From: Bradymonadales bacterium
GTDB taxonomy: Bacteria > Myxococcota_A > UBA9042 > PWKZ01
NCBI GenBank assembly: GCA_003559575.1
Contig: PWKZ01000270.1
Location: 1 to 34,810, forward strand
Direction: 5' to 3'
DNA: 34,810 nt
Shown: piece after piece, positions 1 to 9,378 of the stretch
Position numbering within the stretch: position 1 is the first letter of the stretch
Layout: each line of letters opens with the position of its first letter
The notes under the pieces: model-generated
The model's database searches: none
Told to the model about the DNA's origin: nothing
Seen by the model: the letters and a program-made list of their open reading frames with translations, nothing else
Program-made: the position numbers and the translations under genes

Positions 1-6
1 CAAACC

Positions 7-92
7 ATAATCGTCGGCCCATCCTGGTATTCGCGCGCGGATTCACGCACATCTGCGGCGTCACCTGCACCGAATTAGTGCTCGACTTAAGC
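7..92 (+). repeat. Left half of the dispersed MITE-like repeat (copy A)
   Basis: This stretch matches the left half of the complete copies at 17211-17384 and 28965-29141: terminal ATAATCGTCGG, then the ATTCGCGCGCGGATTCA block, then CTGCGGCGTCACCTG and CGAATTAGTGCTCGAC. The match stops near 92, where the central hairpin of full copies would begin, so this copy is truncated. Read on the minus strand, the end contains ATG at 22-20 followed by codons for GRRLW, running out of the window to the left. Confidence 0.8.
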
Positions 93-143
93 TAGAAACG
101 GGTGTCAGGCACATCGCTCGGAGGTCGCAAGGGCGGTAGAAAC

Positions 144-170
144 AAAAAAGCCCCCGATTTCTCGGGGGCT
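144..170 (-). terminator. Intrinsic terminator of tRNA-Leu
   Basis: A perfect hairpin AGCCCCCGA/TCGGGGGCT with a 4-base loop lies just downstream (minus strand) of the tRNA 3' end. It is followed on the minus strand by a run of six T. This is a classical Rho-independent terminator. Confidence 0.88.
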
Positions 171-176
171 TATGTG

Positions 177-262
177 TGCGAAAGGGGGGACTCGAACCCC
201 CACACCCATAAAGGGCACTAGAACCTGAATCTAGCGCGTCTACCAAATTCCGCCACTTTCGC
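177..262 (-). tRNA. tRNA-Leu (anticodon CAG)
   Basis: On the minus strand the sequence folds as a class II tRNA. The acceptor stem GCGAAAG pairs with CTTTCGC, the anticodon stem CTAGA/TCTAG encloses the loop TTCAGGT (anticodon CAG), a long variable arm follows as expected for Leu, and the T arm contains GGTTCGAGTCC. The discriminator base is A. CCA is not encoded. The gene has its own promoter upstream and a terminator immediately downstream, so it is a single-gene unit. Confidence 0.95.
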
Positions 263-310
263 GCCGGGTGACCGAAAAAGCCCAATCGGCCTCTCCTGAA
301 ACCGACCCGG

Positions 311-339
311 TTTATATGGTGTTGTTCGTCGGGTGTCAA
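311..339 (-). promoter_or_regulatory. Sigma-70-type promoter for tRNA-Leu
   Basis: On the minus strand TTGACA (339-334) and TATAAA (316-311) are separated by exactly 17 bases, a near-perfect vegetative promoter about 50 bases upstream of the tRNA. Confidence 0.85.
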
Positions 340-577
340 GCTTGACTTCCGCGTGGCGGTTGTACTATTCATCGAGCGCTTAGGCGTGGGACAAAGGAGA
401 GCGTTGAGCCCGGGTGTCGTCTCCGCGAGACAGGTACCCCACCCCCTTCAGCGCGACTGTTTTGCGGCTCGCGAGCAGACTTTGTGTCCTGTGCCGAAGC
501 CCTTCTCCCCGCAGTTCATGGCCCTCAGGGAAACGAGTTCCAGTGCGTCGTGTGGGCAACTGACGAAAGGAAAAGCG

Positions 578-3500
578 ATGCAACGCGACTTGACCAAACG
601 GATAGCCTTTTTGTTTGCCGGCGCGCTTTTGCTCGCGGCCGTCGCGTGTGACGACTCGGCGCGCCCCGAGACGACCGCGCCTGGTCTCATCATGCAGGAA
701 CTCGAGCGCGCTGAGATCGAGATTGAGTCGGAGCTGATAGTCAGGCTCACCCACGACGAACCCGAGCTCGGCTACATGATCTACTTCCGGAGTCGTCCGG
801 ATCTCTCAACTGCGTACGAGCTGGACTGGCACTCCCGGGGGCGGTATGTGGCGGCGGCGCTCCAGAAGAACGCGGAGCGAGCCCAACAGAGGGTGCGCGC
901 CCTTCTCGACACCAACCATGTCGAGTACAAGGCTTTCTGGATCGACAACATCATCGCCGTGGAGCGAGGAGACCTCGCCACTCTCAACCAGCTCATGGCC
1001 TACGATGAGATCGCGGCCATCCGAGCGCCGCGCACGATGGCGCTCATCAAACCCGAACACACGGAGCCGGCGGTCGCCTTTCCCCAGGCGATTGAGTCCA
1101 ACCTGACTCGGATCAACGCCGACGAAGTATGGGCGCTCGGCTATCGCGGCGAAGGGATGGTTTTGGCCTCCATCGACAGCGGTGTCCGCTACACCCACGA
1201 GGTGCTGGTTGAAGGCTACCGAGGCAACCTTGGCGGGGGCTCTTTCGACCACAACTTCAACTGGTGGGACCCCTACGTCGCCCACCCGGGCGCGCCAGTG
1301 GATTATCACAGCCACGGCTCGCACGTGACCGGCATCATGACCGGGGAAGACGCCGCCATGGGCAACCGGATCGGCGTCGCGCCGGGAGCCGTTTGGATCG
1401 CCTGCGCCGGATGCAACAGCAACCAATGCTCGGGTGTCTCCTTGCTCGAATGCGCGCAGTTCCTCACCGCCCCCTGGGATCTCGGCCAAGACAACCCCGA
1501 TCCGGACAAACGCCCCCATGTGATCAACAACTCCTGGGGTGATTGCGGCACCAGCTACGACGGCTGGTATCAGGGGGTCGTCGACGCCTGGCACGCCGCC
1601 GGCATCTACCCCGTCTTTGCCAACGGCAACAACACCAATTGCCTCTACCCGGCGCCGCCCGGCTGCAACACCGTCGGCAACCCGGCTCGCTACGGCAACG
1701 TCAGCGGGGTGGGCTCCACCGGTCAGAACAACGGCGCTTATGCGACCCACTCCAACTGGGGTCCGACCGACAACCCCAACCCCTTCGATTTTGACGGATA
1801 CCCCAACATCAAGCCCGATTTCGCCGCCCCGGGGGTCAACATCCGCTCGGCCGTCAACACCGGCGACGGCAGCTACGAGAGCTGGGGGGGGACCTCCATG
1901 TCCGCGCCCCATGTGGCCGGCGTGATCTCTCTCATCTGGCAGGCGGCGCCTTGTCTGATAGGTAGTTTCGCGGAGACGGAGGCGGTGCTCAAGACCACCG
2001 CGGTCCCCATCCCTTACGACTCAACTTGCGGCGGCGAGGGAGGGGGGGACCATCCCAACAACGCCACCGGGTGGGGTGAAATCGACGCGCTGGCGGCGGT
2101 CGATTTGGCTACCGGCCTGTGCGGCCCAAGCGGCTCTTTAGAGGGCTATGTGACCGGCACGGGTGGAGAGCCCATCGTGGGCGCCCTGGTCGAGATCGGC
2201 GGGCGCTCGGGGCTCAGCGACGCCGCCGGACACTACCGCGTGTTGCACGTCCCCGAGGGCACTCATGGCGCCGTGGTCAGCCACTACCGATATTTTCCGG
2301 AGGTTTTCGACGACGTGGTGATCGCTGAGGACGAGACGACCCCGCTGGATGCCCAGTTGAGCCCACGCCCCAGCGCCCCGCTCTCCGGTACGGTGCGCGA
2401 CGGCTCGGGGCACGGTTGGCCGCTCTACGCCCGTCTCGATGTCATCGCGCCGATGGGCGAGATGGAGCGAGTCTACACCGACCCCATGACCGGGTCCTAC
2501 TCGACCGGTTTGCTCACCGGCGTGGAGTACACGGTCATCGTGACCGCCCACTTGGCGGGCTATGCACAGAAGATCGCGGTTGTGACCATCGGATCCGAGA
2601 CGGTGCGGGATTTCGTGCTCGAGTCGCCGAACTGCGACGCGCCGGGGTATGCGCCGCAATATCTGGTGGCCTATTTCGAGGACTTTGAAACCGATGACGG
2701 TGGGTTCACGACCAGCGGAGTCACCAGCTTCGCGTGGGGGCAACCCACCTCGGGCCCCGGCGCGGCCTACTCCGGCGTGAACGCCTGGGGGACCAACCTG
2801 GCCGGAGACTACGGCAACAACGAAAACGGCTCGGTGGTCTCACCCGTGATCGATTTGTCGGCCTACTCGAGCGAGCTGACTCTGAGTTGGTGGCAGTATC
2901 TCAACACCGAAAGAAGCTGGGACTCTGCCTATGTTGACGTCAGCAACGATGGCGGCAGCACCTGGCAGGCCATTTACGGGCCGGTCAGTGGGGGCATCGA
3001 CACAGTCTGGGCCGAGCGCACTCACGTTCTTGATGCCGGTTACACCTCCGGCGAGTTCCGGGTCCGCTTCCGGATGACCACGGACGGCTCGGTGACTTAC
3101 CCCGGATTCTTCATCGACGACGTCGGAATCATGGCGATCGAGCCGGACTGCCTCAAAACGGCAGGGGGGCTCGTCTTCGGGCAGGTCCGGGACTTGAACG
3201 ACGGTCGTGGTGTCGTCGGCGCCGTGGTCGAGGATGGCCACGGGACTTTGGCCGAAACCTTTGAAAACGCCGACGACCCAAGCCTCCCGGTGGGGGTCTA
3301 CTTCTTGTTCGCTCCTCCGGGCGAGGGCACGTTGAGCGCCACTGCCCCCGGATACGGCGTTTCCACCCAAGGAGCGACGGTCCCAGAAGGTGGGGTGGTC
3401 AGGCGCGATTTCGATCTCGGCACCGGGCGGCTGCAGCTGACCGGCGGACCCATTTACGACAGGCTCCACGCCGACCGGATGGACGCGACCCACCACCTCA

Positions 3501-6500
3501 TGCTCGAGAACACCGGCACCGCGACAGTGCATTACGAGATTGGGTTGCGCCGGGGCCATGCTTCTTCAAGCGCACCGCACGGCGCGCCGTTCGATTTGAC
3601 CCGACTGGCGGAGCCGGTGGCGACAGGCGCGGCGGCGCAGGCCCTCACCGCGCAATACCTCGACGCCCTAGAGGCGCCCGCCCGGCATGTCACCGCCGAG
3701 GATGCGCTAATCATCAATGAGTTCGCCACCGGACACGTCCTGTCATGGGCGGCTGCGGTGGATCGCCACTCGGGGATGGTCTGGGTCGGCGAGACCATGA
3801 ACACCGTTGGCAACACGAGCGACGACTTTCTGGAGATATTCTCACCGGACGGAGTCTCCCACGGCACGGTGCCGAGTGACCTCGGCGGCTCTTTCGTGGC
3901 CGGTGGTTGCTACGATGAGACTCAAGATCTGCTGTGGTTCGTCAATGTGGGCAGCGACAACTGCATTCACGCGGTGGATCCGAGGCACGAGGCTTTCACC
4001 GGCGAGATGATTTGTCCCGGGTGGCACACGAACCAGCGCGGTCTGGCCCACGATCCGAACACCGACACTTTTTACGCGGGCACCTGGAATGACAGAACTA
4101 TCACGCACTTCACCCGCGACGGGACGATTCTCGATAACGTATTCGTCGATCTCGGGATCTCCGGGCTCGCCTACAACCAGGTGTCGGGGCATCTGTACGT
4201 CGCGGAGAGCAAGGCCAACAACGTCGGCGGATCACTGCACGTCATGGATCCGCATGACGAGTATGCGATCTTGAGGAGCTACAACTTCCCGGGGAAGCAG
4301 GACTTCTTCCAGGCGGGACTCGGGATCGACTGCGACGGGAGTGCCTGGATTGTCGACCAAAAAGAGAACAAAGCCTATCAGGTGGACGTGGGCGAGCCCC
4401 CGGTCTGCGGTCTCGATTGGGCCGAAGCGGCGCCCGAGGCGGGAGCGCTCGCGCCCGGCGAGAGCGTCTCGCTGATTGTTCGACTCTACGCCGACGAGGT
4501 GGACTTCGGGCATCATGAGGGGCGCCTGGCGATCTGGAACGACACCCCCTACGGCACCGCTGCGGTTGACCTTACGATGGATTATGTCGACAACCATACG
4601 GTCACAATTACGACCGAAGGCGGCGGCACCACCTCCCCGGCGGGAGAGGTCACGGTATTGGGGCTCGATGATCTGGCAATCCGGATCGTGCCGGAGCCGG
4701 GGCACCACGCACACGAGGTCTATTTGGACGGAGAGTACCAGGGCCGTCGCCTCGAGGAGCTTGTAATCGAGCGGGTCGAGCGCGCGCATGCCGTGCATGT
4801 CGTCTTCGGCTATACCTGCGCTTTGGACACTGACTGCGTCAATCCGCACAACGACTGCCTGGGGATCTGCCACGACGAGATCTGTCTCTTCGACATATTC
4901 AAGTCGCCGGGAGACGCTTGCGGCGATCAGACGGCCACCCGCTGCACCGCCCCCGAGACATGTAATGGTTTTGGAGTTTGTCTGACGAACCACGCTCCCT
5001 CGGGCACCTCATGCGACGCCGACGGCGATGGCTGCACCGTCGGCGACTCGTGCAGCGCCGGAGTCTGCCTCGCCGGAGCCCGGGCCGATTGCTCCCACGA
5101 GAACGATCCCTGTAACACCGGCGTCTGCGTCTCGACCGGCAGCGACTCGTATGTCTGTGAGAAGGATTCGGCCCCCCACGAAGGCCGCGCCTGTGACGCC
5201 GACGGCGACGGTTGCACCGTCGGCGACTCGTGCAGCGCCGGAGTTTGCGTCGCCGGCGCCGCGCCCGATTGCTCGGCGCTGGACGACGCTTGCAACGTGG
5301 GTGTCTGCCTCTCCACCGGACCGAATAGCTACGTCTGTCAAAGAGATCCGGCGCCTCTCGAGGGTGAGCTCTGCGACGCCGACGGCGACGGCTGCACGGT
5401 CGGGGACTCGTGCAGCGCCGGAGTCTGCCTCGCCGGAGCCCGGGCCGATTGCTCCCACGAGAGTGATCAATGTAACGCAGGCGTCTGCGTCTCGACCGGC
5501 AGCGACTCGTATGTCTGCAAGAAGGATCCGAGCCCCTACGAGGATCGTCGCTGCAACGCCGATGACAACGGCTGCACGGTCGGCGACTCGTGCAGCGCCG
5601 GAGTTTGCGTCGCGGGCGCCGCGCCCGATTGCTCGGCGCTGGACGACGCTTGCAACGTGGGCGTCTGCCTCTCCACCGGCCCGAATAGCTACGTCTGTCA
5701 AAGAGATCCGGCGCCTCTCGAGGGTGAGCTCTGCGACGCCGACGGCGACGGCTGCACCGTCGACGATTCGTGCAGAGCCGGAGTCTGTCTCGCCGGAGAT
5801 CCGCCCGACTGCTCCGACGAGGACGATCCCTGCAACACCGGCATCTGTGTCTCGACCGGGAGTGACTCGTATGTCTGTGAGAAGGATCCGACCCCTCACG
5901 AGGGTGATCTTTGCGACGCCGACGGCGACGGCTGCACGGTGGACGACACCTGCCACGAGGGCGTTTGTCTCGCCGGAGCCCGGGCCGATTGCTCCCACGA
6001 GAGTGACCCATGTAACGTAGGCGTCTGCGTCTCGACCGGGAGCGACTCGTATGTCTGTGAGAAGGATCCGACCCCCCACGAGGGTGATCTTTGCGACGCC
6101 GACGGCGACGGCTGCACAGTGGACGACATCTGCCACGAGGGCGTCTGCGTCGCGGGCGCCGCGCCCGACTGTTCGGCGCTGGATGACGCCTGCAACGTGG
6201 GCGTCTGCGTCACCACCGGGCCGAATAGCTACGCCTGTCAAAAGGATCCGGCGCCTCTCGAGGGCGAAATTTGCGACGCCGACGGCGACGGCTGCACAGT
6301 GGACGACATCTGCCACGAGGGCGTCTGCGTCGCGGGCGCCGCGCCCGACTGTTCGGCGCTGGATGACGCTTGCAACGTGGGCGTCTGCGTCACCACCGGC
6401 CCGAATAGCTACATCTGTCAAAAAGATCCGGCGCCTCTCGAGGGTGAACTCTGCGACGCCGACGGCGACGGCTGCACGGTGGATGATGCCTGCCGCGATG

Positions 6501-7600
6501 GGGTCTGCGTCGCCGGGGCTTTGGCCGACTGCTCGGGTGAGGACGATCAATGCAACACCGGCGTCTGCGTCTCGACCGGCAGCGACTCGTACGTCTGCCA
6601 GAAGAACCCGACCCCCCACGAGGGAGACCGTTGCGACGACGGCGATAGCTGTACCTTCGAGGACCGCTGCCGGCCCGACGGCACATGCGTCGGCAGCCCA
6701 TACACCTGCGACGATCCCGACCGCTGCGAGACGGCGGAGGGGGCGGTTTGCCTGGGAGATGGGACATGCAGCTACCCCGCCACTCCAGGTGTCGAATGTG
6801 ACGACGGCGATCCGTGCACCGTGGCTGAGTGTGACGGTCACGAGTGTTTGCCGATCCGAGAAGTGGACAACTGCTGCACGGATCTTCTTGAATGTCACGT
6901 CCCGTTTGAGATGTGCGACCTGGATCATAACCTGTGTGTCACGGTGATGTGTTCTCCGTGCGTGCAACACGGAGACTGTGGTGCGGAGGGCAACCTTTGT
7001 GTCATGGGCCCGCATGGCGACTACTGTGCGGTCGCCTGTGCGCCGGATGCAGAGGAAGCTTGCCCCGAGGGCACGGCTTGTCGCGAACTCGACGGGGGCT
7101 CCTTCCAATGCCTGCCGCTTTTGGGCGACTGCTTCTGCGAGCCGCGCGAGGAGCTGGTCTGTCTCGAGGGAACTCTTGTCTGGCGCTCGAGCTGCGGTGA
7201 CCACGGGGATGTGGTGGCCTACTGCGGCGAGCGTGGTTGTTCGGCCGGCGCTTGCTGCCCCGAAGGGACGACGGAAATCGACGGGGATTGCGTCGTGGTT
7301 GATGATCCTTTCGCGCCCAAGCCGGACGCCGGCGAACACGATCCAGACCGGCCGGGCGCGAGAGATGCGGGCGGCGAGATGGACGCCATCCGAATCGACT
7401 CCGAGGGTCCGGTGGACGGGCTCGAGCCGGATGACGAAGGCGCCACCGGAGGCGGTGGCGGGTGCGCCGTCGGGGCGACGGGCGGTGGTCAAGGGAGCAC
7501 CGCCGCATGGTCGCTGGTGATGGCGCTCTTGACGGCGCTGGCCGCGCTGCGTTTCGGTGCCCCCCGAATGCGCGGCGCGCGGCCGGGGGCCGACGTCTAG
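578..7600 (+). CDS. Giant secreted subtilisin-like protease with Cys-rich repeats and MYXO-CTERM tail
   Basis: 2340 residues from ATG 578, chosen because AAAGGA lies 7 bases upstream and a secretion signal follows directly; the frame is open further upstream. Residues 1-24 are a lipoprotein-like signal ending LLLAAVAC (Cys24). An I9-like propeptide region follows, then an S8 peptidase domain with Asp200 (SIDSG), His246 (HGSH), Asn351 and Ser440 (GTSMSAPHVAG). After it come carboxypeptidase-regulatory-like beta domains, a MAM/jelly-roll-like segment (near residues 700-850), a beta-propeller-like part, nine Cys-rich 60-residue repeats (about 1479-2018) and more Cys-rich sequence. The C-terminus has GGGGGC (Cys2296), a hydrophobic helix and an Arg-rich end, matching the MYXO-CTERM surface-anchoring signal. 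Likely an extracellular or surface protease; substrate unknown. Having both a lipobox-like N-terminus and a MYXO-CTERM tail is unusual. Confidence 0.92.
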   Translation: MQRDLTKRIAFLFAGALLLAAVACDDSARPETTAPGLIMQELERAEIEIESELIVRLTHDEPELGYMIYFRSRPDLSTAYELDWHSRGRYVAAALQKNAERAQQRVRALLDTNHVEYKAFWIDNIIAVERGDLATLNQLMAYDEIAAIRAPRTMALIKPEHTEPAVAFPQAIESNLTRINADEVWALGYRGEGMVLASIDSGVRYTHEVLVEGYRGNLGGGSFDHNFNWWDPYVAHPGAPVDYHSHGSHVTGIMTGEDAAMGNRIGVAPGAVWIACAGCNSNQCSGVSLLECAQFLTAPWDLGQDNPDPDKRPHVINNSWGDCGTSYDGWYQGVVDAWHAAGIYPVFANGNNTNCLYPAPPGCNTVGNPARYGNVSGVGSTGQNNGAYATHSNWGPTDNPNPFDFDGYPNIKPDFAAPGVNIRSAVNTGDGSYESWGGTSMSAPHVAGVISLIWQAAPCLIGSFAETEAVLKTTAVPIPYDSTCGGEGGGDHPNNATGWGEIDALAAVDLATGLCGPSGSLEGYVTGTGGEPIVGALVEIGGRSGLSDAAGHYRVLHVPEGTHGAVVSHYRYFPEVFDDVVIAEDETTPLDAQLSPRPSAPLSGTVRDGSGHGWPLYARLDVIAPMGEMERVYTDPMTGSYSTGLLTGVEYTVIVTAHLAGYAQKIAVVTIGSETVRDFVLESPNCDAPGYAPQYLVAYFEDFETDDGGFTTSGVTSFAWGQPTSGPGAAYSGVNAWGTNLAGDYGNNENGSVVSPVIDLSAYSSELTLSWWQYLNTERSWDSAYVDVSNDGGSTWQAIYGPVSGGIDTVWAERTHVLDAGYTSGEFRVRFRMTTDGSVTYPGFFIDDVGIMAIEPDCLKTAGGLVFGQVRDLNDGRGVVGAVVEDGHGTLAETFENADDPSLPVGVYFLFAPPGEGTLSATAPGYGVSTQGATVPEGGVVRRDFDLGTGRLQLTGGPIYDRLHADRMDATHHLMLENTGTATVHYEIGLRRGHASSSAPHGAPFDLTRLAEPVATGAAAQALTAQYLDALEAPARHVTAEDALIINEFATGHVLSWAAAVDRHSGMVWVGETMNTVGNTSDDFLEIFSPDGVSHGTVPSDLGGSFVAGGCYDETQDLLWFVNVGSDNCIHAVDPRHEAFTGEMICPGWHTNQRGLAHDPNTDTFYAGTWNDRTITHFTRDGTILDNVFVDLGISGLAYNQVSGHLYVAESKANNVGGSLHVMDPHDEYAILRSYNFPGKQDFFQAGLGIDCDGSAWIVDQKENKAYQVDVGEPPVCGLDWAEAAPEAGALAPGESVSLIVRLYADEVDFGHHEGRLAIWNDTPYGTAAVDLTMDYVDNHTVTITTEGGGTTSPAGEVTVLGLDDLAIRIVPEPGHHAHEVYLDGEYQGRRLEELVIERVERAHAVHVVFGYTCALDTDCVNPHNDCLGICHDEICLFDIFKSPGDACGDQTATRCTAPETCNGFGVCLTNHAPSGTSCDADGDGCTVGDSCSAGVCLAGARADCSHENDPCNTGVCVSTGSDSYVCEKDSAPHEGRACDADGDGCTVGDSCSAGVCVAGAAPDCSALDDACNVGVCLSTGPNSYVCQRDPAPLEGELCDADGDGCTVGDSCSAGVCLAGARADCSHESDQCNAGVCVSTGSDSYVCKKDPSPYEDRRCNADDNGCTVGDSCSAGVCVAGAAPDCSALDDACNVGVCLSTGPNSYVCQRDPAPLEGELCDADGDGCTVDDSCRAGVCLAGDPPDCSDEDDPCNTGICVSTGSDSYVCEKDPTPHEGDLCDADGDGCTVDDTCHEGVCLAGARADCSHESDPCNVGVCVSTGSDSYVCEKDPTPHEGDLCDADGDGCTVDDICHEGVCVAGAAPDCSALDDACNVGVCVTTGPNSYACQKDPAPLEGEICDADGDGCTVDDICHEGVCVAGAAPDCSALDDACNVGVCVTTGPNSYICQKDPAPLEGELCDADGDGCTVDDACRDGVCVAGALADCSGEDDQCNTGVCVSTGSDSYVCQKNPTPHEGDRCDDGDSCTFEDRCRPDGTCVGSPYTCDDPDRCETAEGAVCLGDGTCSYPATPGVECDDGDPCTVAECDGHECLPIREVDNCCTDLLECHVPFEMCDLDHNLCVTVMCSPCVQHGDCGAEGNLCVMGPHGDYCAVACAPDAEEACPEGTACRELDGGSFQCLPLLGDCFCEPREELVCLEGTLVWRSSCGDHGDVVAYCGERGCSAGACCPEGTTEIDGDCVVVDDPFAPKPDAGEHDPDRPGARDAGGEMDAIRIDSEGPVDGLEPDDEGATGGGGGCAVGATGGGQGSTAAWSLVMALLTALAALRFGAPRMRGARPGADV
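5012..6631 (+). repeat. Nine tandem 180-bp units encoding Cys-rich repeats
   Basis: The coding sequence repeats with a period of exactly 180 bp (60 codons) nine times, then decays into a degenerate unit. Each unit begins CDADGDGCTV, an acidic loop resembling Ca-binding loops, and has regularly spaced cysteines. Two subtypes alternate: A (ARADCSHE...STGSDSYVC) and B (AAPDCSALDDACNVGVC...TGPNSYVC), in order A B A B A A B B A. Units 7 and 8 are almost identical in DNA, indicating recent duplication. Confidence 0.9.
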
Positions 7601-7609
7601 CTCCCAGGC

Positions 7610-7629
7610 TCTTCGGCAAACGCCGAAGA
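7610..7629. terminator. Hairpin between convergent genes, possible bidirectional terminator
   Basis: TCTTCGGC and GCCGAAGA form a perfect 8-bp stem with an AAAC loop in the 64-base gap between the convergent protease and ffh genes. There is no T-tract on either side, so termination is only inferred from position. Confidence 0.4.
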
Positions 7630-7664
7630 CTGCGGCACTCTCTGTGGCGGAGCGCTCGAGCGCG

Positions 7665-9200
7665 TCAGCGTTTCTTGCGGGACTTCTTGCGAGCCGCCTT
7701 GGCCATCTTGGCCTTCTTGCGCGCCTTGGATTTGTCGAAGCGCCGCGCCGTCGCCTTCTTGTCGCGCGGCTCTCCATCCTCGCCGGCGCCGCCCATCCCC
7801 GCCATCATGGAGCCCAGGTCCATCCCCTTGAGCTGCTTCATCTGCGAGAGATTGCGCAATCCGGGGATCTTGCCGAGCAGGCCCGGGTTGGAGCCGAGCT
7901 TGCGCATCATGTCGCGCATGGAGTGGAAGCGGGCGACGAGATCGGTGACCGCCTCCTTGGGGTGACCGGAACCTCTCGCGATCCGCGCGAGTCTACTCTC
8001 GTTTAGCACCGTGGGGGTCTCGCGCTCTTGCGGGGTCATGGAGTCGATGATCGCCTCGATCTTGACAAGCTCGCGATCATCGATGTTGGCGCCCTCCGGC
8101 ATCCCGTCGCTGAAGAAAGGCAGTTTCTCCATCAGGTCCTTGAGTGAACCCATCTTCTTGATGGTGCGGATTTGCTCCAGGAACTGGTGGAAGTTGAAGT
8201 CGCCGGAGAGCAGCTTGCGTGCATCCTCCTCAGCCTTTTCTTCGTCGACCACCTCCTCGAAATCCTGCATCAAGCCGACCACGTCGCCCATCCCCAGGAT
8301 GCGCGAGGCGAGCCCTTCGGGTCGAAACTCCTCGAGTTTGTCGAGGGCCTCGCCCATCCCGACGAACTTGATGGGGCTGCCGGTGGCGGCCTTGACCGAC
8401 AGCGCCGCGCCGCCGCGGGCGTCACCGTCCAGCTTGGTCAGGATGACGCCCGAAAGATCGAGCCGCTCGTTGAAGCCTTGCGCCGTTTTGACGGCGTCCT
8501 GACCGATCATGGCGTCGATGACCAGGAAGATGTTCTCCGGCTCGGTGAGAGCGCGGATGTTCTCAAGCTCTTGCATCAACACGTCGTCGATGGCGAGGCG
8601 CCCGGCGGTGTCGAAGAGCACCACGTCGCAGCCGGCGGCGCGCGCCTCGGCGCTCGCCGCTCGGCACAGCTCAGGCGGCGCTTTGCCCGGCGCGCTGTAG
8701 GTCGGGATGTCGAGCCTTTGGCCCAGCACCTTGAGCTGTTCGACGGCCGCCGGCCGGTAGATGTCGGCCGCCACCATCATCGGCCGGCGGCCCTGCTTTT
8801 GGAGGTAGCGCGCCAATTTTGCGGTGGTGGTGGTTTTACCGGACCCTTGCAGCCCGATCATCATCACCTTGGTGACCCCTGCGGCGGCATACGCGAGCGA
8901 GGTGTCCACCGGCCCCATCAGCTTCTCGAGCTCCTCGTGGCAGATGCGGACGAAGTGATCGCCCGGGGTGGCCTCCAGCTTGCGCTCACCGTGCCGCGCC
9001 TTGGTGCGCACCAGCTCGCCAATGGCCTTCTCCTTGACCTGGCTCAGGAATTCGCGCACGACGCGGTACTCGACATCACCCTCTAGTAGGGACAGCCGAA
9101 TATCGCGCAGGGCTTCTTCGATGTTGCTCTCGGTGATCTCACGAAACCCGCGCAGACGATTGCGGGCGTCGCGAAATCCCTTCGTGATGGTCTCCAACAT
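7665..9200 (-). CDS. ffh: Signal recognition particle protein Ffh
   Basis: 511 residues, slightly longer than usual for Ffh because of a basic tail. It is the SRP GTPase that binds 4.5S RNA and signal sequences and delivers ribosomes to FtsY at the inner membrane. Visible features are the N domain, the P-loop GLQGSGKTT (116-124), the DTAGRL motif, TKLDGDARGGA, and a Met-rich M domain (several Met in the GMDLGSMMAGMGG stretch). It ends in a Lys/Arg-rich tail (KARKKAKMAKAARKKSRKKR). It is convergent with the protease gene and divergent from the nitrogenase-like operon. The SRP RNA is not in this window. Identity is secure; the tail is the only oddity. Confidence 0.97.
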   Translation of the reverse strand: MLETITKGFRDARNRLRGFREITESNIEEALRDIRLSLLEGDVEYRVVREFLSQVKEKAIGELVRTKARHGERKLEATPGDHFVRICHEELEKLMGPVDTSLAYAAAGVTKVMMIGLQGSGKTTTTAKLARYLQKQGRRPMMVAADIYRPAAVEQLKVLGQRLDIPTYSAPGKAPPELCRAASAEARAAGCDVVLFDTAGRLAIDDVLMQELENIRALTEPENIFLVIDAMIGQDAVKTAQGFNERLDLSGVILTKLDGDARGGAALSVKAATGSPIKFVGMGEALDKLEEFRPEGLASRILGMGDVVGLMQDFEEVVDEEKAEEDARKLLSGDFNFHQFLEQIRTIKKMGSLKDLMEKLPFFSDGMPEGANIDDRELVKIEAIIDSMTPQERETPTVLNESRLARIARGSGHPKEAVTDLVARFHSMRDMMRKLGSNPGLLGKIPGLRNLSQMKQLKGMDLGSMMAGMGGAGEDGEPRDKKATARRFDKSKARKKAKMAKAARKKSRKKR

Positions 9201-9281
9201 GGGCTGTGTGTCCTATTCTGCCGTGATCCGCCGGGAGGTGCGGTTCGTAAGGCGACTAGTGTCTACCGCCAGGTCGCCGCG

Positions 9282-9311
9282 AGGCTACAGAATGAAGCGG
9301 CCCCGAGTCAA
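9282..9311 (-). promoter_or_regulatory. Possible ffh promoter
   Basis: On the minus strand TTGACT (9311-9306) and TAGCCT (9287-9282) are 18 bases apart, about 80 bases upstream of the ffh start. The -35 is good and the -10 poor. Confidence 0.3.
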
Positions 9312-9323
9312 GGGGGGCCCCAT

Positions 9324-9378
9324 CCCCTAATTCCCCACCTGCACCGGCATTCGTGCGCGGATCCGCGCGCGAATCCCA
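9324..9378 (-). repeat. Dispersed repeat, short form, upstream of the nitrogenase-like operon (copy B)
   Basis: This 55-base segment is 51/55 identical by eye to 13987-14041, beyond the other end of the HDK operon, in the same orientation. The AATCCGCGCGCGAATCCCA block matches (reverse complement) the left part of the full-length repeats. The copy lacks the terminal GACGATTA end. Confidence 0.8.

Noticed and set aside
353-577. 75-codon upstream extension of the protease frame
   Set aside because: It lacks a ribosome site and would bury the signal peptide; ATG 578 has both a ribosome site and the signal directly after it.
5012-6631. CRISPR-like array
   Set aside because: The 180-bp repeats are in frame, coding and tandem, with no spacers and no cas genes.
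5009-7777. Very long open frame (922 codons) on the minus strand across the Cys-rich repeats
   Set aside because: It is the antisense frame of the 180-bp repeats in GC-rich codons, repeating with the same period. It has no family motif and overlaps a well-supported protease.
8172-9086. 304-codon open frame on the plus strand within ffh
   Set aside because: It is antisense to a certain Ffh gene in high-GC sequence, with no recognisable domain.
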